Source: Dendrolimus kikuchii (Eukaryota; Arthropoda; Insecta; Lepidoptera; Lasiocampidae). From it: a stretch of 64,000 bases of DNA. The position numbers and the translations under genes are program-made. The stretch lies in NCBI GenBank assembly GCA_019925095.2, contig CM034388.1, positions 31,812,934 through 31,876,933 on the forward strand, read 5' to 3'. Below are positions 29,994 to 41,416 of the stretch, piece by piece (position 1 is the first letter of the stretch; every line of letters begins with the position of its first letter). The notes under the pieces were generated by a model. The model was not told where the DNA came from, did not search any database, and saw only the letters and a list, made by a program, of their open reading frames with translations.

Positions 29994-31529
29994 GGGCCAC
30001 TTGCACAACGACCGCCTTTAAATAACAAAAACTTCGTTTAAAAAAACCGACTTCAAAAAAAACTAAAAAGTATAAAATAACTTATTTCTATTCTATTATT
30101 AATACATATTATCTAAAACATCTTGAAGTCGGTGCAAAGTAAAACATAAAAATTACTATATTATTTTGGATAATATATATTAATAATAATAGCTTTAGAA
30201 ATACGTTATTTTATATAGTTTTTGGAGTCGGTTTTTTTAAACGAAGTGTTTTTTTATTTTTTTGTTACTTTTTAGTGTCTAGCTATGTATGGGTAGACCT
30301 ACGAAAGGTGCCGCGCTCCTTAAAAAATATAGGTCCCAAGAAACGGGAACAAAAAAATGTTCGTAAAATGAAAACTACTGGGCCAAACTATATTAAATTT
30401 TTAAGGGACCAAATGGCAACTATTCCGCATCAAACTAAATAAGAATCACATAAATCTCAGCGTAATCGGTGTACATATGGAACGGAATGGAAAAATTTTC
30501 ATAAAAAATGTTCATAAATGAAAACTACGAAGCCAAACTATGTTAAATTTTTAAGGAACCAAATGGCAGCTATTCCGCGTCGAACAAAAAAAGAATCACG
30601 TAAATCGGATCATAACTCTCAGAGTAATCGGTGTACATATAGAACGGAATAGAATTTTTTTCATAAATAATGTTCATAAAATGATAACTACTGGGCTAGA
30701 CAATGTCAAATTTTTAGCGGACCAAATGGCAGCTATTCCGCGTCCAACAAAAAAAGAATCACGTAAATCGGATCATAACTCTCAGAGTAATCGGTGTACA
30801 TATAGAACGGAATAGATTTTCTTTCATAAATAATGTTCATAAAATGATAACTACTGGGCTAGACAATGTCAAATTTTTAGCGGACCAAATGGCAGCTATT
30901 CCGCGTCCAACAAAAAAAGAATCACGTAAATCGGATCATAACTCTCAGAGTAATCGGTGTACATATGGAACGGAATAGAATTTTTTTCATAAATAATGTT
31001 CATAAAATGATAACTACTGGGCTAGACAATGTCAAATTTTTAGCGGACCAAATGGCAGCTATTCTGCGTCTAACAAAAAAAGAATCACGTAAATCGGATC
31101 ATAACTCTCAGAGTAATCGGTGTACATATGGAACGGAATAGAATTTTTTTCATAAATAATGTTCATAAAATGATAACTACTGGGCTAGACAATGTCAAAT
31201 TTTTAGCGGACCAAATGGCAGCTATTCTGCGTCTAACAAAAAAAGAATCACGTAAATCGGATCATAAATCTCGGAGTAATCGGTGAACATACATAAAAAA
31301 AGAAAAAAAGATTCCGACGAATTGAGAACCTCTTCCTTTTTTTGAGTCGGTTAAAAATTAGTTAATCATACTGAACTGCCTAAATACGTTTTACACAAAA
31401 CGTATTGACAATTCTTTAAACATATTTAGCGGCAAATTTTGCGTTGTGCAAGACGCTAATTGTATTTAAGGGTGTTAAATGCGTTTTGTGTTTCTTAAAT
31501 AAATTTAAGCAACGTTATGCAAGCGATCC
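29994..31529 (+). mobile_element. MITE (TTA family) split by a 1.3-kb insertion
   Basis: Left end GGGCCACTTGCACAACG and right end CGTTATGCAAGCGATCC with TTA on both sides, and the body matches the 206-bp MITE at 18634. The match breaks after CGCCTTTAAATAA and resumes at AAATTAGTTAATCATACTG, so the sequence between is a later insertion. Confidence 0.8.
30025..31353 (+). mobile_element. Hairpin plus 163-bp-period tandem array element
   Basis: Starts with an imperfect palindrome of about 230 bases whose arms carry ACTTCGTTTAAAAAAACCGA and TCGGTTTTTTTAAACGAAG. Then come six tandem units (TGTTCATAAAATG-type starts at 30358, 30509, 30671, 30834, 30997, 31160; the later spacings are exactly 163). 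It ends TTTGAGTCGGTTAAAAA. A shorter copy with two units is at 59868-60535. Probably a non-autonomous DNA element. Units are not coding. Confidence 0.75.
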
Positions 31530-31598
31530 TTAAACTCTGATAAACGAATGAAATACTATCAGATGATATGTTCGTAACTGCACCTTCCTTGCCACTAA

Positions 31599-31987
31599 TG
31601 CCCGGTTTCAATATTACAAAAACGACTCGTTTTTGCAAAATTCATATAAGATGGTTCTCTGATTGTAAGCATTTTTAAAGCAAATTAATTAAAAGATTGA
31701 TTTTTAATGATAGTCGTATATCAAATAGGACTTCTTCTTTTGAAAATGTATTTATTTTGTAGTTATACCTCAACTTACTGAATAACGTTGCGTGTCCTAC
31801 TATTGCAGCGACGTTGCGTTAATAAAACGCTTGGGAGGGAATTAGTTACTGATAACCGACAGTATTACCAATTGTCAATGAGCTTGTGAAACGCTCGTAT
31901 AGCCCTCTTAACCATCGGTTATTGGCAGCTTCAAAATCAATCAGTTACTATTACAGACAACCGTCGGTAAAATATAGAAACCGGGCA
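31599..31987. mobile_element. 389-bp MITE with TAA duplication
   Basis: Exact terminal inverted repeats TGCCCGGTTTC and GAAACCGGGCA with TAA at 31596-31598 and 31988-31990. The TWA-type duplication fits PIF/Harbinger-like MITEs. No coding frame. Confidence 0.8.
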
Positions 31988-32146
31988 TAAGACACTGATG
32001 TTTAATATCTTGTCCTATTTTACAATACAGTATTAATCCTGTTGCGAATTCTGGAATGAATTAAAAAAAAAATCTTGAATAATTAACCTGATATTGTCTT
32101 TGGGAGCTTCTCTTACCAAAATCCTATTGTATGCGAGTTGTTGACT

Positions 32147-32396
32147 ACGTTCTACTGGTGACTCACAACGACCACGTTCACGACCGCGATTTATCCCGTC
32201 CCACTTGCTGGCGTTACAATCGTAAACCCAAGTGGAACGGCTATTCGACCCACCTCTTGACATGGCTCGTTGTGAGCGTTGTGTGATCGAAAATGATGAC
32301 GTCACTAGTGACGTTTCCTCCACGACCACAACGACCGCGGTCGCCTTGTGGAACAACTGAGCATTTTGGACGTTGTGAGCTAGTAATGGAACGCCC
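32147..32396. mobile_element. CTCACAACG inverted-repeat MITE, copy 1
   Basis: Ends ACGTTCTACTGGTGACTCAC and its imperfect inverse GTGAGCTAGTAATGGAACG. The body is shared with 35778-36021 (CGTAAACCCAAGTGGAACGG, CCACGACCACAACGACCGCG) and includes TGACGTCACTAGTGACGT. The minus frame over 32033-32356 is a by-product of this repeat. Confidence 0.65.
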
Positions 32397-32870
32397 CGGT
32401 TATGTCATATGGCTTGTAGGGTTCGGTTTGTATGTACACGAATAAAACACCAACTACATGGCTTATAACGCACTCCTCCGCTCGGCGGTTGCACAGCGAC
32501 TGCGCTGGAGTGAGTCGCTAGCGACTCCCTCCCCGCACTCCCCGCCACTAACCACCGCGTCAGTAAGCACGCTGACTTTATTAAATATTATACTCTTCAT
32601 GGCTAATTTATAATGGCAACATCAGTGCGTTGTTCGCTCTGCGCGCGTTGGTTTCGTGTGAATAAATTGGTTGTTTCCCTAACAAAGTGTGATAGTGCTA
32701 ACTGCAATAAACCATTCCGCTCCACTGTTTACTGTTGCTGTTATTTTTGTATAATCCCTATTTAAACAAACGTGTACAAATTGAATACGTGCTCAACTTG
32801 ATTAGAGTAATATGAAGATATTACTCATACAACAGGTAAATGTAGATCTTAGAAGAAAAATTGTTGTAAG
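32397..32870. other. Intergenic stretch with a G+C-rich patch
   Basis: The 32480-32580 part is G+C-rich (CTCCTCCGCTCGGCGGTTGC, GACTCCCTCCCCGCACTCCC) and follows an AATAAA at 32442. It could be part of an LTR or of a promoter, but no boundaries or coding frame can be defined. Confidence 0.3.
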
Positions 32871-32871
32871 A

Positions 32872-33024
32872 GTTGTGTTCCGGCATTAGTGACCAGGTTC
32901 CAGTCTCCTTTAAGAGAGCAGCAGCGCATTTGTAGCACCTTTGGTGTTGCAAATGTCCATAGGCGATGGTAACCGCTTTCCATCAAGTGGGCCGTCTGCC
33001 TGTCTGCTGATCTCCTGCAATAAA
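32872..33024 (+). repeat. Family A repeat, 5'-truncated
   Basis: From GAGTTGTGTTCCGGCATTAG to CTGCTGATCTCCTGCAATAA. Confidence 0.75.
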
Positions 33025-33041
33025 AAATAAAATAAAAAAAC

Positions 33042-34733
33042 ATTTATTTTTTTATGGCTAGGCAGCTAGGCCTTTGAGCCAGATCTTAGATTCAATTTAG
33101 TTTCTTCATTTTCTTAAACCTAGCACAGCCGAACTGTAGGTTATCAGCTAGTGCCATTCAACGGAGTTCTTGTGACAACTCAAAAGGCCACATTTGACTA
33201 TACAGTTCACATTTCTCACAAAACACATAATTACTACTCAAAAACTATCAATATCCTACAACTATTGCTCATTTTAGAGTAATTTTACACATTTTTAGAA
33301 AATAAAACTGCACAGCACAACGTCTTTTAGTTCCCGCCAAAAATTCCTCCTGAAAACAATATTTTATTTTTTTATGTTTATAGCTTGACAACTAGGCCTT
33401 TAAGCCAGGTGCATTTGTATTGTAGGTCACAGTCGACACCATTCAACGGAGTTCTTGTGAAAACTCGAAAGGCCACATTTGACCTTACAGTTCACATTTC
33501 TCACAAAAACACATAATTACTACTCAAAAACTATCAATATCCTACAACTATTGTTCATTTTAGAGTAATTTTACACGTTTTTAGAAAATAAAACTGCACA
33601 GCACAACGTCCCCTTTCAGTTCCCGCCAAAAACTCCCCCTGAAAATATTTATTTTTATTTTTATGGCTTGGCAACTAGGCTTTTAAGCCAGGCGCCGTTG
33701 AATTGTAGGCTACAATCGACGTCATTCAACGGAGTTCTTGTGAAAACTCGAAAGGCCACATTTGGCTACATAGTTCACATTTCTCGCAAAAACACATAAT
33801 TACTACTCAAAAACTATCAATATCCTACAACTATTGTTCATTTTAGAGTAATTTTACACATTTTTAGAAAATAAAACTGCACAACACAACGTCCCCTTTC
33901 AGTTCCCGCCAAAAACTCTTTTGAAAATAATATTATAGATGGTGCCACAAATAATTCTCCTGAGGAGAAATTGATTAAAACTGTTTGTTTGTTTTCATTG
34001 ATACGTATGAAGAAATATTTTGATAAACAAACTTAACCTGCCATTGGCTAGTTGTATAGGAGTATGGGCCTTAGGCACTTTTCGTCCTCATCATGGCAGA
34101 ATTAAATAACTAACACTTTTTATAAAATCTCATTTTTTATACATACATAGACATTTTTTATAAAATCCACTTTAATACATTCTCTTATAACTAAAATGAT
34201 TACTTGTTCTTTGATCTATTTGACGGTTATAAATCTTTGATATTTAACAGAAATAAACTCGTTGAAGAATTTTATTGGAAAAAATGAATAAGTCAGTCGA
34301 AGCCATAAATTCTGTAATTAAAAAAATAATACCTTTGACATTTCAAATGTCACATTCATAAACTGGTTGTCAATTATAATCTGACATGACGTTGTCAATT
34401 TGTCACTGCGTACTGAGAATATGAATACATCTATGGAATAAGCGGTTAAAATCCAAAATTGAGTTTTTGGCGAGAACTGAAAGGAGACGTTGTGCTGTGC
34501 AGTTTTATTTTCTAAAAATGTGTAAAATTACTCTAAAATGAACAATAGTTGTAGGATATTGATAGTTTTTGAGTAGTATTTATGTGTTTTGTGAGAAATG
34601 TGAACTATATAGTCAAATGTGGCCTTTCGAGTTGTCACAAGAACTCCACACCATTCAAGTGTGGATTGTAGCCTACAATACAACTGCGCCTGGCTTAAAG
34701 GCCTAGTTGCCAAGCCTTAAACATAAAATAATA
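33042..34733. mobile_element. Long-inverted-repeat element with a tripled left arm
   Basis: Three direct copies of a 280-325-bp unit (about 33042-33360, 33361-33650, 33651-33925) share ACTCAAAAACTATCAATATC and AAAATAAAACTGCACA. One inverted copy follows at 34456-34733, giving terminal inverted repeats around about 530 bases of other sequence. The outer ends carry TTTAAGCCAGGCGC-like blocks. No transposase frame is seen, so it is a non-autonomous or foldback-type element. Confidence 0.7.
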
Positions 34734-35062
34734 ATAACAATAAATCCAAAATTATCATGAGGAGAATCAGCGAATTCAATAAATTAATAGTGTTTATCAG
34801 GACACTAAGCAAAGCCAAAATCAGATATTATATGTATGGAAAAAAATATTATAAAATAAATATAATAAATAATTATAACTTTTATTTGATAACATATAAA
34901 AGATCTAAAGGAAAGTTTACGGTTCATAAAAGTTATCGCTAATTATATAAAAACAAAATCGCGTTTTTTTCTAAATTTTGAATTTGTTAGTTATTCAAGT
35001 TTGCCATGATGGGGACGTTTTGAGAGTTATAATATTGTTTATTTCGCAATTATCCTTTCAAG
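34734..35062. other. Intergenic AT-rich stretch
   Basis: Nothing recognised. The 61-codon frame at 34757-34942 is AT-rich and has no motif. Confidence 0.35.
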
Positions 35063-35065
35063 CTT

Positions 35066-35370
35066 TTATCCGTGCAGGAACGGAGAAAGAATACAATTTC
35101 CTGCGGCCGGGCGGCCTGTCGTAAGAGGCGACAAAACAACCCACAGCCAGGTGGGCATTTGCCCGACTGGATAGCCCCTGGTCTAAAGTATGTCGCCATA
35201 ACAACCTTGAATGTTGTGTTCCGGCATTAGTGACCAGGTTCCAGTTTCCCTTAAGAGAGCAGCAGCGCATTTGTAGCACCTTTGGTGTTGCAAATGTCCA
35301 TAGGCGATGGTAACCGCTGTCCATCAAGTGGGCCGTCTGCCTGTCTGCTGATCTCCTGCAATAAAAAAAA
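35066..35370 (+). repeat. Family A SINE-like repeat
   Basis: Full-length with small internal losses (GTGGTAGG shortened to GTGG; GGATGGCTACCACC shortened to GGATAGC). Confidence 0.8.
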
Positions 35371-35676
35371 AGATATTTTCCCGTGACGCTACTCGATCAA
35401 AATGTGGTCTATTTATTTTCGTAAATAACTCAGTGTGTTCTAGAAAGAGGAAGAAGCTGTTTGGTTTGTACCAGTCGAAATCCATCGGCCTTCGGACGTC
35501 GAATGATACTTCAACTGTGAAAACAATCGTAAAAGTTTATTCTGATGTAGACTCATAAATTCTGTTATTACTCAAAGAACTATTCGAAGAGGCCGAGTGT
35601 GTAATTTTTATCATACCTACAACATGTACCGACAGCAAAAAAAACTACCAGAATTTATAACAAGTAAATATAATGT

Positions 35677-35756
35677 GTAAGAACAAGCCTGAATGGCGCT
35701 CTGTTGGTCGTGCCTACCCCGCAAGGGAACTGGCGTGAAGCTATGTATGTATGTAT
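35677..35756 (+). mobile_element. RTE-like LINE (TATG family), very short tail
   Basis: 80 bases of 3' end flanked by GTAAATATAATGT on both sides (35664-35676 and 35757-35769). Confidence 0.85.
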
Positions 35757-35777
35757 GTAAATATAATGTCTTTTGCT

Positions 35778-36021
35778 ACGTTCATTAGGGACTCACAACG
35801 ACCGCGATTTATCCCGTTCCTCTTGTTTGCCGGCGTTACAATCGTAAACCCAAGTGGAACGGCTATTCGAACCACCTCTTGACGTGGGTCGTTGTGAGCG
35901 TTGCGTGATCTAAAATGATGACGTGATTAGTGACGTTTCCGCCACGACCACAACGACCGCGGTCGCCTTGTGGAACGGCTCACGGAGCATTTTGGGCGTT
36001 GTGAGCTACTAATGGAACGCC
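35778..36021. mobile_element. CTCACAACG inverted-repeat MITE, copy 2
   Basis: Ends ACGTTCATTAGGGACTCACA and GTGAGCTACTAATGGAACGC. About 85 percent like copy 1 at 32147 by eye. Confidence 0.65.
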
Positions 36022-36212
36022 CTGTTTGTCATACATAATGTAATGCAATCTACGAACTATAAAGAGTTCCATATATGTGACAAACGTCTGCTAAAAATAA
36101 CCCATAGTTAAAAAAAATTACTCACTAAATAGTCTTCAAGATAATTTAAAAGTATGTTTGGATCTCTACCACCTTGGCTTTTCCAGAATTTTTATCCCGC
36201 CAGAAAAACCTT

Positions 36213-36338
36213 GATCTGGGTTCCGGCATTAGTGGCCAGGTTCCAGTTTCCGTTAAGCAAGCAGCGGCGCATTTGTAGCACCTTTGGTGTTACAAATGTA
36301 CTATTACCATAGGCCGCATAACCGCTTTTATCAAAAAA
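36213..36338 (+). repeat. Family A repeat, diverged 3' half
   Basis: GGGTTCCGGCATTAGTGGCC through CACCTTTGGTGTTACAAATG; the end is rearranged. Confidence 0.6.
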
Positions 36339-36555
36339 AAAATCATATACAACTTCATTATTGTTTATTATCATTTAAGACGTTTACAGCGGCACTGATT
36401 TATCTCTACTTTCCATTCCTGCGGTACGGGACGTTTTAGGCCTTGTACTAAAACTACCATTGCGGCAGCACGAGGCCTATTGAGCCTCGTAACGTTTTGA
36501 AAACTAAAGTCGTTTATTGGCTTCTAAAGAAAATATCTTACAGAATTTTGTAGTT

Positions 36556-36845
36556 TTTTATTGCATGAGTTCAGCAGACAAGCAGACGGCCCACTTGATG
36601 GAAAGCGATTACCATCGCCTATGGACATTTGCAACACCAAAGGTGCTACAATATCGCTGCTGCTCTCTTAAAGGAGACTGGAACCTATTCACTAATGCCG
36701 GAAGCCAAACAAGATTGTTATGACGGCATACTCTAGATATAAATAATAATACCCTACCACCTGACTGTGGGTTGTTTTGCCGCCTCTTACGACAGGCCGC
36801 CCCAACGCAGGAAATTGTATTCTTTCTCCGTTCCTGCACGAATAA
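36556..36845 (-). repeat. Family A repeat, reverse copy
   Basis: Complete ends; an internal deletion removes part of the CAGTCGGGCAAATGCCC block. Confidence 0.8.
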
Positions 36846-37586
36846 ATTGTTGTGCGGTACTAGGAAAAGACATCACAGGGTGTTAAGGTAGGTATACCAC
36901 TGAAATGTTCATCTGATTTCTACACTGAACCAAATTAAAGTAACGTCCTTCCCAACACAGAGAGGGCTTAGTCGCACCGCAAGTGGGACTTCAGCGCTAC
37001 TTACTTAGACCTCGTTGCATAAGACTCGTTGCAATTTAAATTTCCATCAACATGAACACATCAATTATATATTTAATCGCATCCAAGACGAGCGGGATTA
37101 ATTCATTAGCGGAAAATGTATGGTTATGCATTTATTAAAGAAATGACGCGGAACGTGGAAATGATTGGAGCGGCGCCAGAGCGGGCATCACTCGAATCTT
37201 TGTCGGCGGCCGCCATTAGGCGTCACGTCCCCTTGCGGTGCCACTGCCCCGCTGTTTTCCACAATAACATTATATTCTTGACGGCGATTCTATTCTGCTT
37301 CCAAGACTATCCTACGATGCCGCGTACACATTAGGCCAGCTAAGGCCAACGAATTGTTACGAAAAAACAACAATTAAAACAAAAAACTATAAATTTTTAT
37401 GTCATGTGCATGTGGGGAACAATACAGTGTATTCTATTCTAGTATTTTAAAGATAACCGTCTAGGTTGGGAGCTGGATGAAGACTAATTGATATGGATAA
37501 CCAAAATAAGAAGCATGTATGAATATGATGACTAATCCTATTAAGTAATGAAATTAAAACTATTTATAATAAAATTTAAAAAAATA
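36846..37586. other. Repeat-poor stretch with a G+C-rich core
   Basis: About 740 bases without recognised repeats. The core 37140-37340 is G+C-rich (GGAGCGGCGCCAGAGCGGGC, GTCGGCGGCCGCCATTAGGC). It has an open frame on the plus strand but no convincing splice sites or protein motif. It could hold a regulatory region or a lost exon. Confidence 0.35.
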
Positions 37587-37587
37587 T

Positions 37588-37848
37588 TCGTACAGGAACG
37601 GAGGAAGAATACAATTTCCTGCGACCGAACGGCCTGTCGTAAGAAGTGACAAGACAACCCACAATCAGGTGGTAGAGGTATTTGTCTGAATAGCTACCAC
37701 CCCTGGTAATGCCCTCTAATGCCGCCATAGCAGCCTTTAGAGAGTTCCCTTTAGAGAGCAGAAAGTGTTACAAATGTCCATATTCGATGGTAACCGCTTT
37801 CCATCAGTTGGACCGTCTATTTGTCTCCTGAACTCATGCAATAAAAAA
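37588..37848 (+). repeat. Family A repeat, diverged
   Basis: Start CGTACAGGAACGGAGGAAGA and end CTGAACTCATGCAATAAAAA, with several internal gaps. Confidence 0.7.
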
Positions 37849-38014
37849 GTACATTTTTATCCACTAAGAACATTTTTTGAAGGTCATAATATAATAAACA
37901 TCATCATCATATACGTCAAAAATTACGGTCACTGCCAACGCTATGTAGAAGAGGCGGAAACAAAATCACCAGCAGGGTATAGCTAATACGCTTATTTCAT
38001 TTTTGTATATTTTA

Positions 38015-38228
38015 TTTTATTGCACAAGTTCAGCAGACAGGCAGACGGCCCCCTTGATGGAATCCGGTTACCATCGCCTATGGAGATTTGTAACACCAAT
38101 ACTAATGTGATTCTGCTCTCTAAAGGGAAACTGGAACCTGGCCACTAATGCCGGAACACAACTCAAGGTTGTTAGAGCGGCATACCAGGGTTGACAGCCA
38201 TCCAGACAGGCAAATACACACCCGGTAA
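38015..38228 (-). repeat. Family A repeat, reverse, 5'-truncated
   Basis: From the TTGCACAAGTTCAGCAGACA end to the GGCAAATACACACC region; the ATCCGTGCAGG start is missing. Confidence 0.7.
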
Positions 38229-38514
38229 TTTTCTTAACTGTGTAACCTTTTTTAACAATACAAATCAATTATAGATTTATTTAAGACTGTAAGCGGCAGG
38301 GATTCACTTTAACGGATAACTAAATGATAAATTTATAAAACGTTTATTCAATTGACCAAAGATGCGAGTAATAAAGGAGCGAGGGAGCACACGCGGTGGC
38401 CGCTATTCATGTACTGACTCTTTGTTAATATAAATTAATAAATTAAAGTAAAAATGCATTGTATGCAGTGTTCGGTTTCACCGTACATGCTCCCGGGCCA
38501 AAAGATACAAGATT

Positions 38515-38930
38515 TTTATATGTTATCTAAATTCTCTAATCTAAAGCTACACCTTTGGATAGGTGACGTAGATTTGTCACATTTATTATTACTGACACTT
38601 GTCACTTCACTAGGCTGTCGATCAGCCATGCTCTGCTTTCGCGAATACACAACACTATTTTCTACACTTTGAGAGAGCTCCGCTGAAGTAGCTGCTAGTT
38701 TTCTTTTCCATAGATATATTGCCACTCCCAGCACGGCGAACCCCAGCAAGCCATAAGAAATAGTGTATTGGTGAATCACATAGGTGGAAAGAGTGTTTTC
38801 AGGCAACTCAGTATTGGCTGATTTTAGTTGTTCTATTTTATTTTGTAATTGATTTATAGAAATATTCAGTGGGCTGAATATTAAGCGGAACATGTGAAAG
38901 GTCGGCCGTATGTGGATTTATAACAGAGAG
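38515..38930 (-). pseudogene. Env-like C-terminal remnant of an errantivirus-type element
   Basis: A minus frame of about 125 codons (M at 38893) has a coiled region (NQLQNKIEQLKS), a single hydrophobic segment (SYGLLGFAVLGVAIYLW) followed at once by basic KRK, and a hydrophilic serine-rich tail. This layout matches the C-terminus of insect retrovirus-like (gypsy/errantivirus) envelope proteins. An in-frame stop lies just upstream of the conserved part, and no gag or pol is next to it. It is an old fragment, not a functional gene. Alternative: an unrelated single-pass membrane protein exon. Confidence 0.5.
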
Positions 38931-39006
38931 TAAGTTTGCAGGAAAATTAATCATTTATTTATTTCACACAACAGAATACAACCATAAATACATTTAATTT
39001 TTTTTT

Positions 39007-39323
39007 ATTTTATTTATTGCAGGAGTTCAGCAGACAGGCAGACGGCCCACTTGATGGAAAGCGGTTACCATCGCCTATGGACATTTGCAACACCAAAGGT
39101 GCTACAAATGCGCTGCTGCTCTCTTAATGGAGACTGGAACCTGGTCACTAATGCCGGAACACAACATAAGGTTGTTATGGCGGCATACTCTAGACCAGGG
39201 GTGGTCGCCATCCAGTCGAGCAAATACCCTACCACCTGGCTGTGGGTTGTTTAGTCGCCTCTTACGACAGGCCGCCTGGCCGCAGGAAGTTGTATTCTTT
39301 CTCCGTTCCTGCACGGATAAAAT
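39007..39323 (-). repeat. Family A repeat, reverse, full length
   Basis: One of the best copies, with both ends and all internal blocks; begins after a T-rich run on the plus strand (its poly(A) tail). Confidence 0.85.
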
Positions 39324-39685
39324 TTTTTAACACAATTTTAAAATCTAAGTCGTATTCCTAAACATGTGAATACAGGAAATTTCAAATACAGATACGTTAC
39401 GTAATGCAGTTACATCAATGAATTTTAGCCAAACGTCACAAGCTGAACCAACGGAACCATTGGTAGACAATGGCCCAATGTGGACGCGGCATACGCATCG
39501 AAACTCAAACAACTGAATTTATTTTATTTGTTCAATCAAGATATCTTTACTACGAATACAGTGCTTTTTATCTTTTTACAGTACCGTGTTAATCAAGGAT
39601 AATTATTTCTCCTTCTGTCCGTCTTTACATATGTCTTTATATACCATAATTACTTTTTCATCTACAACGTATTTCATATATATTT
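39324..39685. other. Intergenic stretch, nothing recognised
   Basis: AT-rich, with no repeat family or coding exon identified. Confidence 0.35.
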
Positions 39686-39686
39686 C

Positions 39687-39990
39687 ATCCGTGCAGGAAC
39701 GGAGAAAGAATACAATTTCCTGCGGCCTGGTGGCCTGTCGTAAGAGCTGACATAACAACCCACAGCCAGGTGATAGGGCATTTGCCCGACTGGATGGCTA
39801 CCACCCGTGATCTAAAGTATGTCGCTATAACAATCTTGAGTTGTGTTCCGGCATTAGTGACCAGGTTCCAGTCTCCCTTAAGAGAGCAGCAGCGCATTTG
39901 TAGTACCTTTAGTGTTGCAAATGTCCATAGGCGATGGTAACCGCTTTCCTTCAGGTGGGCCGTCTGCCTGTCTACTAAACTCGTGCAATT
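39687..39990 (+). repeat. Family A SINE-like repeat
   Basis: Full-length forward copy; the tail position is occupied by a T-run instead of an A-run. Confidence 0.8.
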
Positions 39991-40118
39991 TTTTTTTTTT
40001 TTTAACGATAAAATGTATGTATAATCAACCGCGAATAACTAAAATTATGGATGGCCATAAATAGATGTAACTAAGGTATTAAAGTTTATTTATGAATATA
40101 CATAATAGTAGCCATAGT

Positions 40119-40750
40119 ACATACATACATACATACATAACTTCACGCCAATTCCCTTGCGGGGTAGGCACGAACAACAGAGTGCCATTTAGGCTTATTC
40201 TTACACACCTCACTTGCCTCTTTGACATTCATAACTCTTGTCATGCACGCTCGTCTGTTCTTAAGGATCCTAACATCACCTTCTGCTAGTACACGACCAA
40301 TTTGATCATGGAAAGTGTGTCGTGGCCTTCCACGACTTCTGCATCCATCCACTTTTGCATTGTATATCTGTTTAGTCATTCTTTCCACATGCCCGAACCA
40401 CCGGAGCATTCCTTTCCGTATCTTCACCCCGACACTCTCTTTCAGACCAACTCTCTTTCTTACTTCGGTATTACGAACGCGGTCCGCGAGCGTCACTCCT
40501 CAGATTTTGCGCAGTGCTCGCATCTCAACCGCGTTTACTCTACTTTCATGCTCTCTCTTCCATACCCCTCTCGCTTCCATACGTGAGCGTAGGTACCAGC
40601 ACCGCGTTGTGTATGGCGAGCTGGGCCTTCTGGCTGAGGTTCATAGCGCCTAGAAGTTTACCTAACGCTCCATTCAAACTATTACCCAAATTCACTCTTC
40701 TTTCTATATCAGCGGTGTACCTTCCATCCCTGCTAAAAGCACATCCAATA
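40119..40750 (-). mobile_element. RTE-like LINE (TATG family), long reverse copy
   Basis: Minus frame with TLADRVRNTEVRKRVGLKES, MLRWFGHVERMTKQIY and GCRSRGRPRHTFHDQI. The HDERM segment is deleted and the frame shifts further upstream. It reaches back to the GMFSRDGRY-like region. Confidence 0.85.
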
Positions 40751-40790
40751 AGTAGAAATATGTAAATAATATAAATTCATAATATAATAT

Positions 40791-41236
40791 TGTGGCGACC
40801 AAGGGTAGAACTTTCTGGCAGCGTAACCGGTCACAAGACTTCTAGGAAAAGAAAATTCTTCCCGGTATATAAGCAGCGTAAGGCGCGCCTACCGGGCAGT
40901 TTAGCGTTGAGTTCAGTTCAAGGCAGCGAAGCGACAAGTACAATACGGAAGAGTTAGAAGAAAAATTTAATAGAAGACAGTGACGAGTTAAGTGGTAGAT
41001 TTAGTGACAAGTTAAGTGAAAGACGAACCAGAAGCGAGCTACACGCGGTAATATCGGAGTTGAGCGCGGCAGTAGCAGGTGGTCTACGCAATATCAGCGA
41101 CGGTATTGTGAGTGAAACACCTTATCGTCGGCACCTGCAGAGAGGTATTACGTGCGTGTGTAAGTCAATAAAAGCGTTTATTTAAAAACTGGTGTTTCCT
41201 TCCAATCCTAAGTGCGAACCCCGCTCGCACGTAACA
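40791..41236 (+). mobile_element. Solo LTR (446 bp), second family
   Basis: Starts TGTGGCGACC, ends CGCACGTAACA and is flanked by ATAT (40787-40790 and 41237-41240). A TATATAAG box at 40866 lies 32 bases before a GCAGTTT initiator-like site, and AATAAA is at 41167-41172. All parts of an LTR promoter and poly(A) unit are readable. No internal region remains. Confidence 0.85.
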
Positions 41237-41416
41237 ATATAAATACGCGATTTGCAAACGGACACTTCACGCGATCTTCTGACCAATGTCCCTGCCTATG
41301 TAAGGGACGACGCCTGGTCTAAAGGGCCAGAATATTAGTAAAAAAACACTATTAAATACTATAACTTATTTTTAACCGACTCAAGAAAGAGAGGAGGTTC
41401 TGAATTAAGTACTTAC

